Notes: generated by a model from the letters alone, not told the origin. 64,000 nt of DNA from Hofstenia miamia (GCA_004352715.1 SCFE01000053.1:1171400-1235399), one strand, 5' to 3'; positions 23,248 to 35,857 are shown, numbered from the stretch's first letter. Numbers and translations are program-made.

Positions 23248-24181
23248 CCGTAAACTGAGGTAACATTGAACACTTTACATATATTCCTGTTTATATATTT
23301 CAGAAATCAAGACAAAACTGCAAAACTTTGCTCTGTTATAATGGGGGTAACCTACTAGGTGATTCATGGAAATATAACCTATCCATAATAATATAGAATT
23401 TGTAAAAAGCTCAAAAATATGGGCGTTCAAAGTTACCCGTGAATTGGGGTAACTTTGAACACTATTTATAATTAGATCTTCTTGGTACCACTTTGCCAAC
23501 AATCCATCCCAAGTTCAAAACTAAACAAATAAATAGCATTTTCAATTCAAATTTAAACATTTTAATGACCAATGGAACAAGTTATATCGGGGTAACATTG
23601 AACACCTCCTTCAAATGTGAAGAGACTAATAATCAAACACAACAAATATAATGTTTTCAACATCACATACTTATTAATATACTATCAACTCATATTGAGA
23701 GGATCCTAATTTTGACAATTGTACTAGGTAATTACTTGATTGCTAAAAATTTGGCTCTCACAACCTAACTTTGAACATGTTCAAAGTTACCCCGAAACAA
23801 AGCCAGGATGCGATTTGCATATGAATAGGGCCAAATACATCAGTTGTTAAGCTTGTGACATCAAGTTTATGCGTAAGCCGTAGATGATTAGAAAGTTATT
23901 GAATGTTTTCAATAATAATTTATCCAAAAAGTAAGTGTACTTACTGTAAAAAGATAAAACTATACACAATGACGAAAATATGGCTTTCTTTGTTCACCAT
24001 CGAAATTGATATGTACAACCGCAGCAAATGTTACATGACCGAACTTCAACATTGTGTTAATTCTGATATAATTAAAAATTCAAATTATGTAAGAAAATTG
24101 AGAATATATTTATTAAATATCAATGTATGTGGCAATAAAACATTTTCTAATTGTGGCGTTCAATGTTACCCCAGTTTACGG
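23248..24181. mobile_element. Non-autonomous DNA transposon with TA target site and iterated internal motif
   Basis: The ends are inverted copies: CCGTAAACTGAGGTAAC from 23248, and its near-perfect inverse ending in CAGTTTACGG at 24181. Each is flanked by TA (23246-23247 and 24182-24183), as in Tc1/mariner/pogo-class elements. Inside, the core GGTAACNTTGAACA recurs in both orientations at about 23257, 23425 (inverse), 23446, 23589, 23767 (palindrome) and 24157 (inverse). No transposase frame is recognisable in the 934 bp, so it would be mobilised in trans. The assignment to a superfamily is inferred from the TA duplication only. Confidence 0.7.
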
Positions 24182-24183
24182 TA

Positions 24184-24906
24184 TTATAGTATTATGCAGA
24201 AGTACACACAAATCAACCCAAACGAAGGGAATGTAATATAATTTATAAACAGTGTTAAAAATATAATTTGAATTTTGAAGTTTTTCATTGGTGTCACATA
24301 CATTTTTAAAACTAAATTTCATTGTGCAGATATTATTATAAGTTTTTAACAATCTCTAGCAAACGAAAAAATTAGAGAAATAGCAACTGGTGCACTGCTT
24401 GGTAAATATTTGTATTTGATTTACTAATTTCAAAAAAATCCTATTCCGCGATTCTAAATTCAATATATTGACCATTTTATAAATGATATTATTCTTGAAT
24501 AACTTAATTACCATTTTCATGCAGCACCTCATTTATTGTATTTATTGGTTAAGCAGTTCCACTTTGTACAAAAACAATTATGCATAAATTAAGTGCAGAA
24601 CTAATTTAATCAAAATGAATTTTTACAAATATCATTTTTTGTATTATATTCTGGTTTTGGTATACTAACATTGGCAATCTCTCAATTCTTACTCAATAGA
24701 ATTCGGTTAAAATGTGTATTCCTGCTGCTAAGTTAGAATGTAAACTAAAATGCAGTTTTCCTCTTTGCTATTCTTTCAGAATTAATTATAATTATCAGCT
24801 CTCAAATGTAAACTTTACCATCACTTCTATTTGCACTAAATCAATTGAAAATATATCTACTTAAAGACTAGGCAAACAAAGATCTTAAGTCATAATAGAC
24901 CTATAT
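24184..24906. other. Intergenic, upstream of the GPCR gene
   Basis: AT-rich sequence. No promoter motif stands out and no coding block is seen. Confidence 0.45.
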
Positions 24907-27900
24907 ATGAATGATACTCATATACCTGTGCAATATCCATATTGGCGAACTGTCGATAGTGTGAGTTATTTAATTCTTAGCTTTGGAACAACATTTGGAT
25001 TTATCGTAATGATTTGGACTCTGTATAGATTTCCAAGAGCGTTTAATAACTCTGCTCTTCTAATCGTCTTCATATCAGTTTTTGATATTTTAAGTGTATG
25101 GTCAACTTTAGTACCAGGTATTCTTTTGAAAATTTTCCAAAAAAAATATATCGTATTAGTTGAAAAATTCACCATCAACTTCATTTTGGAGAATAAGAAA
25201 ATCCAATGACAATTAATATTTTAGAGATCTTTCGGACCCAACCACTCATTGCATTTCTCAGACAACACTTCTATTAATGGAAGTAGATTGATTGAAGATT
25301 CCACATAAACTACTACTAATAGAAACTATAACAAATATAGTTACAGCAAGTCGCAATGACTTAATAATTTATACTTACATGTAATTCTGGTGACTATATT
25401 TTCTGGACTCTTGCATTTTTAAAAGAGTAAAGAATGTTGTAAGTATAATACCACAGGCTTTAAAGCAGTGGTTCTCAATTTTTTCCCAGTACATTGATAA
25501 CACCTTGAAACAAATTAAGATAGCAAAGAACAATTTTCTTTTGTTACTTTCTAACGCTGCTGCATATATGGTAGCTGCTGGGGAGTGTCTTAAGAACTTT
25601 TATTAAAAATTTTTGCATGTGACATGCTGGCACATTTACTTCATAATTATGCTGAGAAGATCAGGACCAAATACAAGAATCCTGATAAGCTGGTGATCAC
25701 TTTAAAAGCTGTTACGTCGAAGAACACGTCACGCAGACTTTTGTTTTATGAAATTGGTAGACCACATATTCCAATGTTTACAAGATGGGGTACAATACTG
25801 AGAGCTGACATTAGATATGATGCCCACTATTTACCAGAAATCCTACCTGTAGTGCTTTTGTTGTCAGCTGATGTGGAATTAATAAATTAAAACAACAGTC
25901 AGATGTATAGATCTAAAAATGGAATTGACAGAAATTACGTGGTGTTATAGTGGTCTTTTAGAATGAATTGATAATTAGAATCCCACAGATATTCAATGAG
26001 CCAAGTATACAACAACATGTTCAGTTGAAAGAAGCTGCTCTCATATGAAGAAAATGTTGTGCAAATATCGCAATTTTCTGTATGAAAACGTGGGGAAATA
26101 CTTCATCTTGCATCTTAACCATTATGCTGATAAATAGTGACAAACAAAATTGATTTTTCTCCTTGATCCACAACTTTTATTCCAATATCAAAATAAAGTC
26201 AAATTGAACAATTGTTAGGTCAAAAATTATAATTCTTAGATCAAAAAATGAGTCGCTTTTTTGATCAAATATGGTGAAAACAATTGATACCACCCTGACG
26301 AAATAACTTGAGGACGAGAATAAATACTGGGTTTTTCTTTTGGAAAGGAACATAAATGGTACAAAGTTCTTGTGTGAAATAGGGTCACTTTTTTGTACTG
26401 TTGCAGCTTTTGGCAATTGTAGATCCATTCCTGTGCCAACACATCCAGATGCATGCGATCAGTGGAAAGGGGCATCTTTTCCACTTATCAAATTTAATGG
26501 TGAATATTTTTGTAATGCTCTGTCTAAAGCAGATGAAAGTACTACCTATTTCTTTGAAATAAATTCAATTTATCCCCAAAAATTAGGTTCAGATAATCAT
26601 GATTTCTAAATCACGAGGAAGCCAAAGCTAAATTTTGAAGTATAAGAAAGGGAATTGTTAAATTAAAACTTTAACTTTATAATCTGAATTTAGGCATATT
26701 TGCATCGATGTTAGACAACATTTTCTGGGAAGAAAGCATTCTTTGCGAAGTGCAAGCAGTCATAATGAATATTTCCTCAAATATCTCGAGCTTCTTGCTT
26801 GTCTTATTTGCTGTGAACTGTCTTATTTCGGTATTTTCACCATTTTTCTACATTCGAGTAATTTCTGTTAATGTTTTATTCATTTGTTGTGCTTTTGGTG
26901 TCATATTCAGCGTTTTGCGTTTCATTTTTCGTAAGTTTTTTTACTAATACACATAGCCCGGTAGGAAATTTCCTTATAAATTCTTATTAGATAACTCTAC
27001 TTACCTTATCATATTTACTGTACATTAGGGGTGGTTAAAACGCCAAAATCTACTCTATTAATAGTAGTTTTAAAAGTTTTCAACTTATTGAGAGATTATG
27101 AAAAATTTCCACAGCGCTAAAACTTATTGTTCAGCACAGTGATCATACCGCGAACAACGTTACTGCACAGCAAGAAAATTTGGCAATTTAGGAGCTAAAA
27201 TCATGTCGACTCATATATTGACTTCGTAATATAAAACTATTATAACTAATATAATTTGAATTCAACTTTTGTTCAGAAGTATCATAATAGGTAAGTGTTT
27301 CTGCTAAAAATCGAAAGCTCAGTTTTCATTTTTTCTCGTTTAAATTTCGATTTTGAGTAAACACACGCTTGGGCCATATATATTTTGTTCTCTAAGATTT
27401 GCTTTGTGCACAAAGAAATTTTAAAGAAATTCGAAATGTTTTCTATTGTACCAATAACTGCAAGTGTTATTTTGAAGTAGAGATGACAAATACATGTAGT
27501 ATCTTGGCGTGCACATCACTGGATATATATATATATATATATATATAAATGCATTTGCATTACTTTTATAGGTTATTTAGTCTACCATTACTACAATACT
27601 TCTTTTGACTCAGATTACTTTTCATGGATCTGCTGGCTGAATACAGAGGACGAAATGTCGATTCCATTTTTTAATGCTACTTTTATGATCTGTGCAGTTT
27701 GTTACTTTTTAATTTTCTTCATTGTAGTAAAAACACGAGCAAAAATTAAAAAAGAAAAATCCACAAGAATGATGTGTAGACAGAGGAGTATTTACCGAAA
27801 AATTACAAAGCAATCTTTAATTCTTGCGAAACACATCAATGCCACTAAGATGCTATTCGTAGTTTCACTAGTTCATTTGCTATCGTCTTTTCCTTTATCA

Positions 27901-28125
27901 GTACTGAATTACTTCATTTATCTGGATGTTCCATTTGCTATTGGTAGTGTTCCATTTTATAAATTAACTACGTATTGTTGTTTTCTGCCTCAAGCATTAG
28001 ACGTATACATATTCTTTGCAATGAATTCTGCCTTTAAGAATGCAGTATATGCTAACTTTTCCAAGCGAAGACTTACTGAATCACATACCTCAAGATTTTC
28101 TAGTGACTCAAGCCATAAAGTATAA
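24907..28125 (+). CDS. Class A (rhodopsin-like) GPCR, 333 aa, three coding exons
   Basis: Exons 24907-25117, 26694-26930 and 27572-28125 join in frame (phase 1 at both introns; donors GTATTC and GTAAGT; acceptors TTTAG and TATAG) to give 333 residues with seven membrane segments. The N-terminus is short with a glycosylation site (NDT). TM2 holds the conserved Asp (D60). The disulfide pair is probably C88 (before TM3) and C170 (ECL2, WICW). TM6 has its Pro (P257). Several hallmarks are altered. DRY at the TM3 end reads as NCL (112-114). TM4 lacks its Trp. NPxxY in TM7 reads as DVYIF (293-297). The third intracellular loop is strongly basic. SPFFY after TM3 and Asp in TM7 recall prostanoid-type receptors, but this is weak. 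Ligand unknown; orphan receptor at the plasma membrane. The start is the first ATG before TM1. Confidence 0.85.
25624..25890 (+). pseudogene. hAT-like transposase remnant in GPCR intron 1
   Basis: An 88-codon frame contains 'MFTRWGTILRADIRYDAHYLPEILPVV', shown here in part only: TRWGT, then an aromatic, then LPEILPVV. This pattern is typical of hAT-family transposases, where T-R-W-G-T is followed by a Tyr-rich stretch. No ends or catalytic residues were found. It lies in sense orientation in the first intron of the GPCR. Confidence 0.5.
25891..26693. other. Rest of GPCR intron 1
   Basis: Contains an 89-codon plus frame (26340-26609) and overlapping minus frames of moderate complexity, but no family was recognised and no splice sites tie them to the receptor. 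Treated as intron. Confidence 0.45.
27521..27547. repeat. (AT)n microsatellite in GPCR intron 2
   Basis: Pure AT dinucleotides just upstream of the third coding exon. The rest of intron 2 (26931-27571) shows nothing recognisable. Confidence 0.9.
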
Positions 28126-31100
28126 CTTTATGTCTATTTCGGACGAACTTCAGTTATTTTTTATCTCTATTTATGCACTTGAATTTGGTAAGCAATAAAA
28201 TATTTTTACATATCTAAAAAACAAGTATTATTAAGACGCTATGCTCTATTTTTTATTTGATTTGGGATTTAAATTTATCAAAAAATTAATGAATAGTGAA
28301 GTTCACACTTATCAATTTGCGGGATTTAAGCTCCTGCTCAATCTTGAAGTTAAGCCCTCCTCTTTCAATTTAAATTTGCGACATTTCGCTAATCCCTTAG
28401 GCGCACCGAGTCCATGCTAAATCCATATTTTCACCCTCTACTGATGATGATGGTAACAGCTAATAGAATAGAAATCCTCGCAGAAGGGATCCAGGGCAGA
28501 AATTTTGTAACAAAGTCCCAACACCAACAGCTAATTTATTCAAAATATATCCTATTTACAAATTTATAAAATACATTAGAAATATTGGTGATACATTTAC
28601 TTAAATTTAGAAAATTTTTAACAAATTTGTATCATTTTTTAAGAATTGCTAAAAACAATATTGAGATTCAATTCTTATCACCATCATCTGTTTTGAACCC
28701 TTACAAATAATTGTTTACAATATATATAAGTGAACTAAAAATTTTTGAACATGAGTGAAATGGGCAGGTGTGTTAGCGTCCCCTTGGAGTATATGATTTT
28801 ATAGGTGGGTGCCTTAATCCCTGGAGACCCCTTCCAAAGCACATCTGCTTTATACTATTTTTAGGTTTATCATTATTCTATTGAAAATAATTTTAGAATT
28901 TTCAAAAGAATCAATATGAGTAGTGGAAATGAATAAGGTGTAAAACTCACAAACAAAACATTGTGTGACGGAAACTATGTTTACTTACAAGGTCATTGAT
29001 CAAATATTCTTGGTAAAAAACTAGCCACTATGAGTCCACTAGTTTAGCTTTAAGGATGATATTTAATTAATTTTCAGTCCGATAACGGACTATTAAAAAG
29101 CTAAACTACTCGACATATTATCATGACTTAATAAATTGTATTCTAGTGCTTAAGCTTCAAGAATGGGTGAAAATTAAAAACAAATACAAATGACAAAAAT
29201 TGGAAATGTAAAATAAGGAAAAAAATGGTTGGATATATTTCTATGCTAATAAGCAAATATCTTGTTCCTCTAAACAACTTAGAGTACAGAAAACTGCTGA
29301 GATAATAGACGCCATTTTCGCATTTACATAATAACAAAAATGTCAAATTATAACGTTCAAAACTATTTGTTCCATTATTGAGATTTTGAAGAATTTATAT
29401 TGCAATGCCAAAATCATAACAAAGAAACGCAATGAGATTTTGCTAAAACACGTGTTCAGGCCTTTGAAAGGAAGAATTTCATGCAAAGTGAACTTGGAAA
29501 TGAATATTAAAAAAATTTTTACAGGAAATTTTCCATCGAACAATAAATTTGCAATTTGGAGAATTACTTAAAAACAGCTAATTTTGAATAAAATTTATAT
29601 TTTTGTTACGAAAATTAGGGTGCTGTATGCTAATATGAAGTAAGATTAATTAGAAGATTTTAGAGGTTATAGCAATCATATGGCCTGCTTTCAGCTGTCG
29701 GGCGGAAGCACAAAATATAATTGCCTTACTGGAACTCGGCGGCCACATTTTGGTAATTTTTTGTTAAATCCATAATATTTGTTCCCTCCTTCGATACTTT
29801 GACAACATCCAACACAGTCAATTGAAAAACACGAATCTTTAATAGTTTGTTTGCGTATACTTTGTTGTCTGATGGAAAAATTTATCAATCAATAAAATTG
29901 TCATACTTCAATCACCTTCTTTTAGAAATGGGAGGGGGGAGGGTGGGTAAATTGTTTTATTGTTAGATATTTTAAGTTCTCACAGAAGACCTTTATGTAC
30001 CTTTATGTAGGGTCGTCATATTACACAATTCTTTGAAAAATGAATTTTCATCCAACAATGAAATCCATTGCCTTTGGAAAAAAACAACTCAATTTTGAAA
30101 TAAAATTTACTAAAGCTACCAATAAGGGTATATTTTTCTGAAAATTATGTATCGACAATTGGAAAAATTATATAACAGTAAATTTAATTTTTGTAGTAAG
30201 ATACCTTTTTCTAAGGATCATCAAATTTAAATAACAGCTATGTCAGCTGTAATGAAACATCATGCTTGGCGGATCTTTTTGCAGACCATGAATTCAATCT
30301 TGTTTGCATTGTAAAGCTAAAAATATTACATATTTTTCATAATATTGTATTGATTGAATGCATTTTCTTCAAAGTTGTCCTTGGTGATAATCGTAACTAA
30401 ATTTCAGTCGTGTCTACTTGCGAAATTATCTCATTTATCATTATCAAGTATTTTAAAAATAGCGACAATGTTTAAAAAATTATTTGATTTATTATAATGT
30501 TTCTACAGAGCCTGTAAAATTTTATATTTAGTAGAATTAAATATAGGTTGAGAAAGTGGACTCCCATCCATTGAACTTGTTTGCAGGTTGATAAAGCTTA
30601 TCTTAAAACTGAGAACAAGATGCTACTTTACTTAACTAGAAGTGTTTCGGAGTAGTTACGAAAGAGTTAGAGTGATCTTCAATGTAAACACTTTCAATTA
30701 CAATTTGAGAGATTTCATAATGTTTTTGGAAATGTGTAATCTAAATTTCTTACTATTTTGCAGTCTCATAGTATTAGCTGGATTTTCATTGCATAGTCCA
30801 GAAATCTAGAATAAGTTCTATGTAGCCATGTAAAATGAGATAAGTTTCCGCTGAATTGCATTCTTTTAAAATATGCAATTATATTAAAATGTATGACGTA
30901 TTTGCTGGTCAGTGATTAGCATGTAGCTTTGTCTTGTTCTATTACCAGGTCTATGATAACAGAATATTTTTTACATAAGTAAGTTTGGCGAAACCATTAA
31001 GCTTCTATTACTTTGCTTACTAAAATGTACATCATAATTACTTATTATAGAAACATGATTCTTTTGACTTTTGAAACATTAAGTTTCACAATATAACTTA

Positions 31101-31254
31101 AAACAATAACTACTTGCTTAGGCTTATCCTTTCTAACCCAATATTATTAGTGTTTCAAATAATAGTAGTATTTAAAAAAATATAGAAAGGTTGTTTGTCC
31201 ATGTAGGTCCAGGTCACTTGAATTGAATTAAGTTTGGAGAAAGCATTTTTTGAC
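28126..31254. other. Intergenic, no gene seen
   Basis: AT-rich sequence with ordinary CpG content. Frames on both strands are short. A G-rich patch lies at about 29930-29946. No transposon ends could be fixed. Confidence 0.5.
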
Positions 31255-31640
31255 ATTTAATTAGCTTACACTCATTTCCCTTGTGGTCCGAAGATCTGGG
31301 AGACACTTAATCTCTTTAGAATTCCAATTCCGCGACCTTCAAATGCTTATCCAAGCAAATTCGAACAAGGTGGGAGTGGCGTGCTGGAGCATCATCTAGT
31401 GAAAACAAAATTTGTTAATATTTGGAAACCTGAGAGCAGTTAAGAACAGAAATGAATTATTAGCTTTGGCCATTAACTGTTTGTTCAAAGAAAAATGGGT
31501 CTATTAGTCCTGCAGCACTGATGGCAAGCCATACTGTAATTGTGTGAGTAATGATATTTTCCTGAAACCCAATAAGTGGCTATGGTGATTCACGTGTTTG
31601 TTAATTTAAAGCATTCCTCATCCGGCCAAACACTATTTAA
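31255..31640 (-). pseudogene. IS630/Tc1-like transposase remnant
   Basis: The minus strand, read with frame changes, gives 'TVWLAISAAGLIDPFFFEQTV' (a pattern usually seen as WCAISxxGvIGPYFFE), then 'LDDAPARHSHLVRICLDKHL' (usually QDGAPPHxxxxVRxyL) and a trace of the following R-S-P-D-L block. The first catalytic region and both ends are missing. It is a decayed fragment with several stops. Confidence 0.6.
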
Positions 31641-31847
31641 TGAGCAAATATTTTTAGAAAAACATAACATATAAAGACACATTAAATATCAAAATTTTGT
31701 CTAACAACAAAAATTAGAATAACTGAATTTTTAATGTATTTCCACAGACTGAATAATTAACAAAAAATTGACACAATACACCAATGTGGATAGCATTCTT
31801 GGAATATGAGATTTTTATTTATTCTTCAAAAAGCATTGAAGCATTAT

Positions 31848-32664
31848 CAGGGCTTCCCATTTTGCTGTTAACAGTGAAACGCTGTTAAGAGCAAACAGAG
31901 CCCTTCTGCTGTTAACAGTTTTGATATTTTCTTACTTACTCTTTACATAGGATAGATAAAAAATTAATAGCTAAGCTCTGACATCACATGGATAAGAGAC
32001 AATGCATTAGTTTTAAGCAGGTTTAAAGCCAAAGCAATGTACTGTGAACGAGACTATTAAAAACAACTACAAAACAGTAAATGGATAAAGACAGTAAAAA
32101 TGGATAAATATCTATGAAACATAACACAATATACAAATTAACTATGCAATATACAGTATAAACATGAATAAAAACAGTAATAAGACCTAATCTTCATTGG
32201 AATTAATGGGAACAAGTAATCTTCCTAAATCACTATACAATAATACACTATTGCTATAATACCTGGTGGTTTGTAAATGTTGTGAAAATTGTACTAAATG
32301 TTAATCATCTCTTCTAGTAGTTAATAAGGAATGAGGAATTTTAAGTTATGCACAAAACATAAAACACCATTGTGTGAGAAATGAATATTCATAAGTTTCC
32401 AATTATATAACATTGAAACACTCTCTATCAGTTTTGCTAGTTGACTTACCTGGTGTTGCAATTATATCTATCAATGATTTCAACTCAGGTCTTAATTTTT
32501 GTGCATCTTTGTTGCACTTTTGGGGGGATTGAAAGACATTGACAAACTGCAAACAACACATTATGCCAACATGCATTAATTTTATTTGCTGTTCTAAACA
32601 GCACTTGTTTGCTGTTTGCTGAAACAGCCTGCAGCTGTTAACAGCAGTGCTGATGGGAGCCTTG
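31848..32664. mobile_element. Non-autonomous hAT element with 8-bp target duplication
   Basis: The left end is CAGGGCTTCCCAT. The right end, read inversely, is CAAGGCTCCCAT. Both are followed inward by the palindrome CTGTTAACAG. The element is flanked by a perfect 8-bp direct repeat AGCATTAT (31840-31847 and 32665-32672), the hallmark of hAT insertion. Length 817 bp. An 88-codon minus-strand frame near the right end (from 32669 down to 32403) shows no BED or transposase motif, so I treat the element as non-autonomous. CTGTTAACAG occurs again internally near 31911. Confidence 0.8.
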
Positions 32665-33135
32665 AGCATTATATGTTCTTATGCTAGATTATGGCAAGCA
32701 CTATTTCTGTAGCTTGTAGATCTACACATAAATATACATNGTTATGCACAAAACATAAAACACCATTGTGTGAGAAATGAATATTCATAAGTTTCCAATT
32801 ATATAACATTGAAACACTCTCTATCAGTTTTGCTAGTTGACTTACCTGGTGTTGCAATTATATCTATCAATGATTTCAACTCAGGTCTTAATTTTTGTGC
32901 ATCTTTGTTGCACTTTTGGGGGGATTGAAAGACATTGACAAACTGCAAACAACACATTATGCCAACATGCATTAATTTTATTTGCTGTTCTAAACAGCAC
33001 TTGTTTGCTGTTTGCTGAAACAGCCTGCAGCTGTTAACAGCAGTGCTGATGGGAGCCTTGAGCATTATATGTTCTTATGCTAGATTATGGCAAGCACTAT
33101 TTCTGTAGCTTGTAGATCTACACATAAATATACAT
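32345..33135. repeat. Exact 395-bp direct duplication around a single N (assembly artefact)
   Basis: 32345-32739 and 32741-33135 read the same base for base, separated by one N at 32740. The duplicated piece includes the right half of the hAT element and its target repeat. Identity with a lone N between the copies points to unmerged overlapping contigs rather than a biological duplication. Confidence 0.85.
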
Positions 33136-34737
33136 CATGAATTTTTTATTAATAATGTTGCATCTATGACATTATTTTCATTGGCTAGAGCACCTCAAAA
33201 TATCTTTAAGATGCCATTTTTAATAGGGGATGTGAAATTTTAAAATTTGCTTCATTGTCACATTTTAAGGTAGGAGCTTTCCTTCAAAATTTAATATCCT
33301 AGTTTGTTAAATTTTTCTTCTTTATATCATAGTTCACTTATTTGGATTTCATCATATTTTACTTGACTACAGAACAATTTTGAAAAGATCATTCAACTTC
33401 ATAGTTTATGTAATTTAACAAATCACCAACTATTTCAATGTTTTATTTCACCTTAATTTTTTTGAGAAAATACTGAAGTGAAGTTATTTTACTTCGAATA
33501 GTCAATAATGAATTTCATGGCAATGAGGATAACCATTTGCACAGAAAAATTTTTGTTTGCAAGCAGATGAAATTTTTAATGAATTTAAAACTAAGGTGAC
33601 ATTTTTTCATTTCTTATAACAGACAAAGGCTATAGAAATTGAATAGGCAGGGGCAGATCCAGAAATCAGATTACAGAGGGGCACTGGCAAATCACTAGCT
33701 AACCTTATGAAAATGCATCTAGGGCAATAAATTTCTATATACTACTCCAGGCCAAATGTCTTTATCAAAATTATAGTAATGTAATAGATACCCAAAGAAA
33801 AATTTACTTAGTCAAAAACAATTATTTTTAAAAATGTTTCAATTGGAAAAAAAATTTTCCTTTAGTAGCTTCTGTGGACATTGACTTATGAACTCAGCAA
33901 CAATTTTCTCTTTGCAAACATTGTATTCTCAATGAACAAAAAACAGAGCAAGAGTGCTGTTAATTTTGTTTGCCCTATGTTTGCACTTAAATAACTATCT
34001 AAATCAAAAATAGCACATATTTAGAAAAATGATAAGATTTATAATTATGAATATTAAATTTTTTTATTGCCATAATAAGATGAAAAGTGTAAAAACTCAT
34101 CTCAGCTAAATTTAAATTACAATAAGAAATATATTGTTTGTTGCTGGGCATAGACATTAGTAAACTAATGCCCATATTCCACAGCTTTTGATTAGCACTG
34201 ATGAGCCCCCTTTGCAATAGCAGGCTCATAAACCCATTCAACCAGAGCTGCATGTTGTGCACATGAGACAGTATGGACTTGTAAGGTTTACTGCTAATAA
34301 CTACTTCAGCTGTTAAAATAGTCCCTATTAAAAAGTTTGAAAATTTGGCAAAAAAATTCCAAATTAATACCAAAGTCTTGCATTTTAATTGTAAAAGCAT
34401 TCCAAGTATTTTTGCAAACTTTCCAAAAATGTGGCAAATTTTCCAAAGATATCCAAACTTTTCAAATTTTTTTGCTAAGTGATTCTTCAATTGTTTACAT
34501 ACTTATCAAACATTTTAGCCAATGCAACTTACAAATAACATTTTGTATCCATCTTACTTAAATATATAGAATAGCAATTAATCAGACTGCTTCCACAGTA
34601 TACATTATAATATATGCACTAGCATAGACAATCAAGACTGATTGAACACTGATCTAAATGTTTGAACAACCTTCTAATAGCAAGAAAGCATAAACATGTC
34701 AGTGATTATAAAGTTTATGTCAATGCAAAATATATGC
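33136..34737. other. Intergenic within the CpG-poor block
   Basis: No coding block recognised. CpG is almost absent. A phrase at 33646 (caggggcagatccag) resembles a hAT-type end, but no partner end was found. Confidence 0.45.
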
Positions 34738-35460
34738 AGGGTGTCCTACATAAAACCCCTAAATTTGAATAAATAAACATGTATAATTAAAAAACAAATT
34801 TTATTTCAACAAATGAATAATATATAATGTTCAAAATGTTTTCCATCATCTGCAGTACAGCAACATAGATGATATAACCAGCCCTGAGTTGCTCTTTGAA
34901 TGACATCAAGGGAAATATTTTCCCATGCATTAATCAATAAATTCTTTAAAGATTGAATGTCATTAATTTCACTTCTTTGTAACTGGATTTCATGTAAGAA
35001 CAGACTCTAAATACAGTAATCCATAACTTTGAGGTCTGGACTCTTGGATGGCCATTGCCTGGGCTCAATTAAATCTGTAGTGTTATCACACACCAAGTAA
35101 CAGTGTTGTCAACAGTGTGTGCCCTTCACCATCATGTTGCCAGGTCCATAGTTCATCATACATTACATTTCCAATGCCATCAAACATCTGAGGGCATCTT
35201 TGCTACAAGAGATCCATCAGATTTGAGTGCCATGACAACATGTTGCCATTGATCAGATATGATTGCTCCAAAAAATAAATGCAATATTTCCCAACATTTC
35301 TTTAAACCCCACATTGGATGGTGCTATATATTTTTCTTGTGATTTTTAAAATGCTGTCAATGCTAATGCTTTTGATTCTCATACTAGAGATCTCATTATC
35401 AATGTTAGGTAAAACCACTTAGGACTTATCCAATTTAGTAACTTTTGATACAGAGAGGAG
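34738..35460 (-). pseudogene. Tc1/IS630-like transposase remnant (DDE C-terminal part)
   Basis: On the minus strand 'EPRQWPSKSPDLKVMDYCI' matches the WPPxSPDLxPxDyfiW block that carries the third catalytic region of this transposase class. A helical C-terminal stretch ends in 'DDGKHFEHYILF', a typical tail (DGGHFEH). Upstream pieces (about 35090-35330) are broken by stops. The lower end at about 34738 starts GCAGGGTGTCC, a plausible terminal repeat; the other end was not found. Confidence 0.6.
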
Positions 35461-35857
35461 AGCATTTGTATTTGTGATTTAATGGTCATTGCATGAGAAG
35501 GAACTGCTAAAGGTTAAACAGCCCAGTGATTTCTGAAAAATTTTAATGATCCTTCAAAAGTATTTAAACTCTTATAGCTCATGCCTTGATGGGTTTGGGA
35601 TATCTTTGCATATATCAAGTTTTTTATTGTTTACATTGGCTAAAAACCATATAACTAGTACATCAACATTAGGAATAGAAGGAATTTTAATCTTTTTCAA
35701 AGAAAAACTTCATCCACAGCAATATGCTTTAATTGAATTCATCAATATTGCATTCAAACATGCATCCCAATTTTAGTATCTGCTACCAGGCTTCAACAGA
35801 GAGTTAATTATTCTTTTAAATTATTGTTTCCTGTTGGATGTGAGTAGGGATGCACTG
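35461..35857. other. Leader-like sequence beside LTR copy 1
   Basis: About 33 bases immediately left of LTR copy 1 (from about 35825) recur left of LTR copy 2 (from about 37404) but not beside copy 3. Either the LTR is longer than the shared TG...CA segment or this is internal leader. On the minus strand TGGTAGCAGA (35788-35779) matches the start of a primer-binding site for initiator tRNA-Met, but it lies about 70 bases from the TG...CA boundary, so the call is tentative. Confidence 0.35.

Noticed and set aside
23903-24241. 112-codon frame in the TA-flanked element as its transposase
   Set aside because: No helix-turn-helix or DDE pattern, and the frame runs through the terminal repeat into flanking DNA.
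26340-26609. 89-codon frame in GPCR intron 1 as an extra receptor exon
   Set aside because: It has no membrane segment and no splice sites in the right phase, and the receptor reads through perfectly without it.
32403-33065. Two identical 88-residue proteins as a tandem gene duplication
   Set aside because: The duplicated DNA is exact over 395 bp and separated by a single N, which is best explained as unmerged contig overlap.
33646-33700. CAGGGGCAGATCCAG phrase as a transposon end
   Set aside because: It resembles a known hAT-type end, but no inverted partner or target duplication could be found nearby.
35779-35788. tRNA-Met primer-binding site for the LTR element
   Set aside because: Ten bases match TGGTAGCAGA, but the site lies about 70 bases from the shared LTR boundary, and the true boundary is uncertain. 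Kept only as a tentative note.
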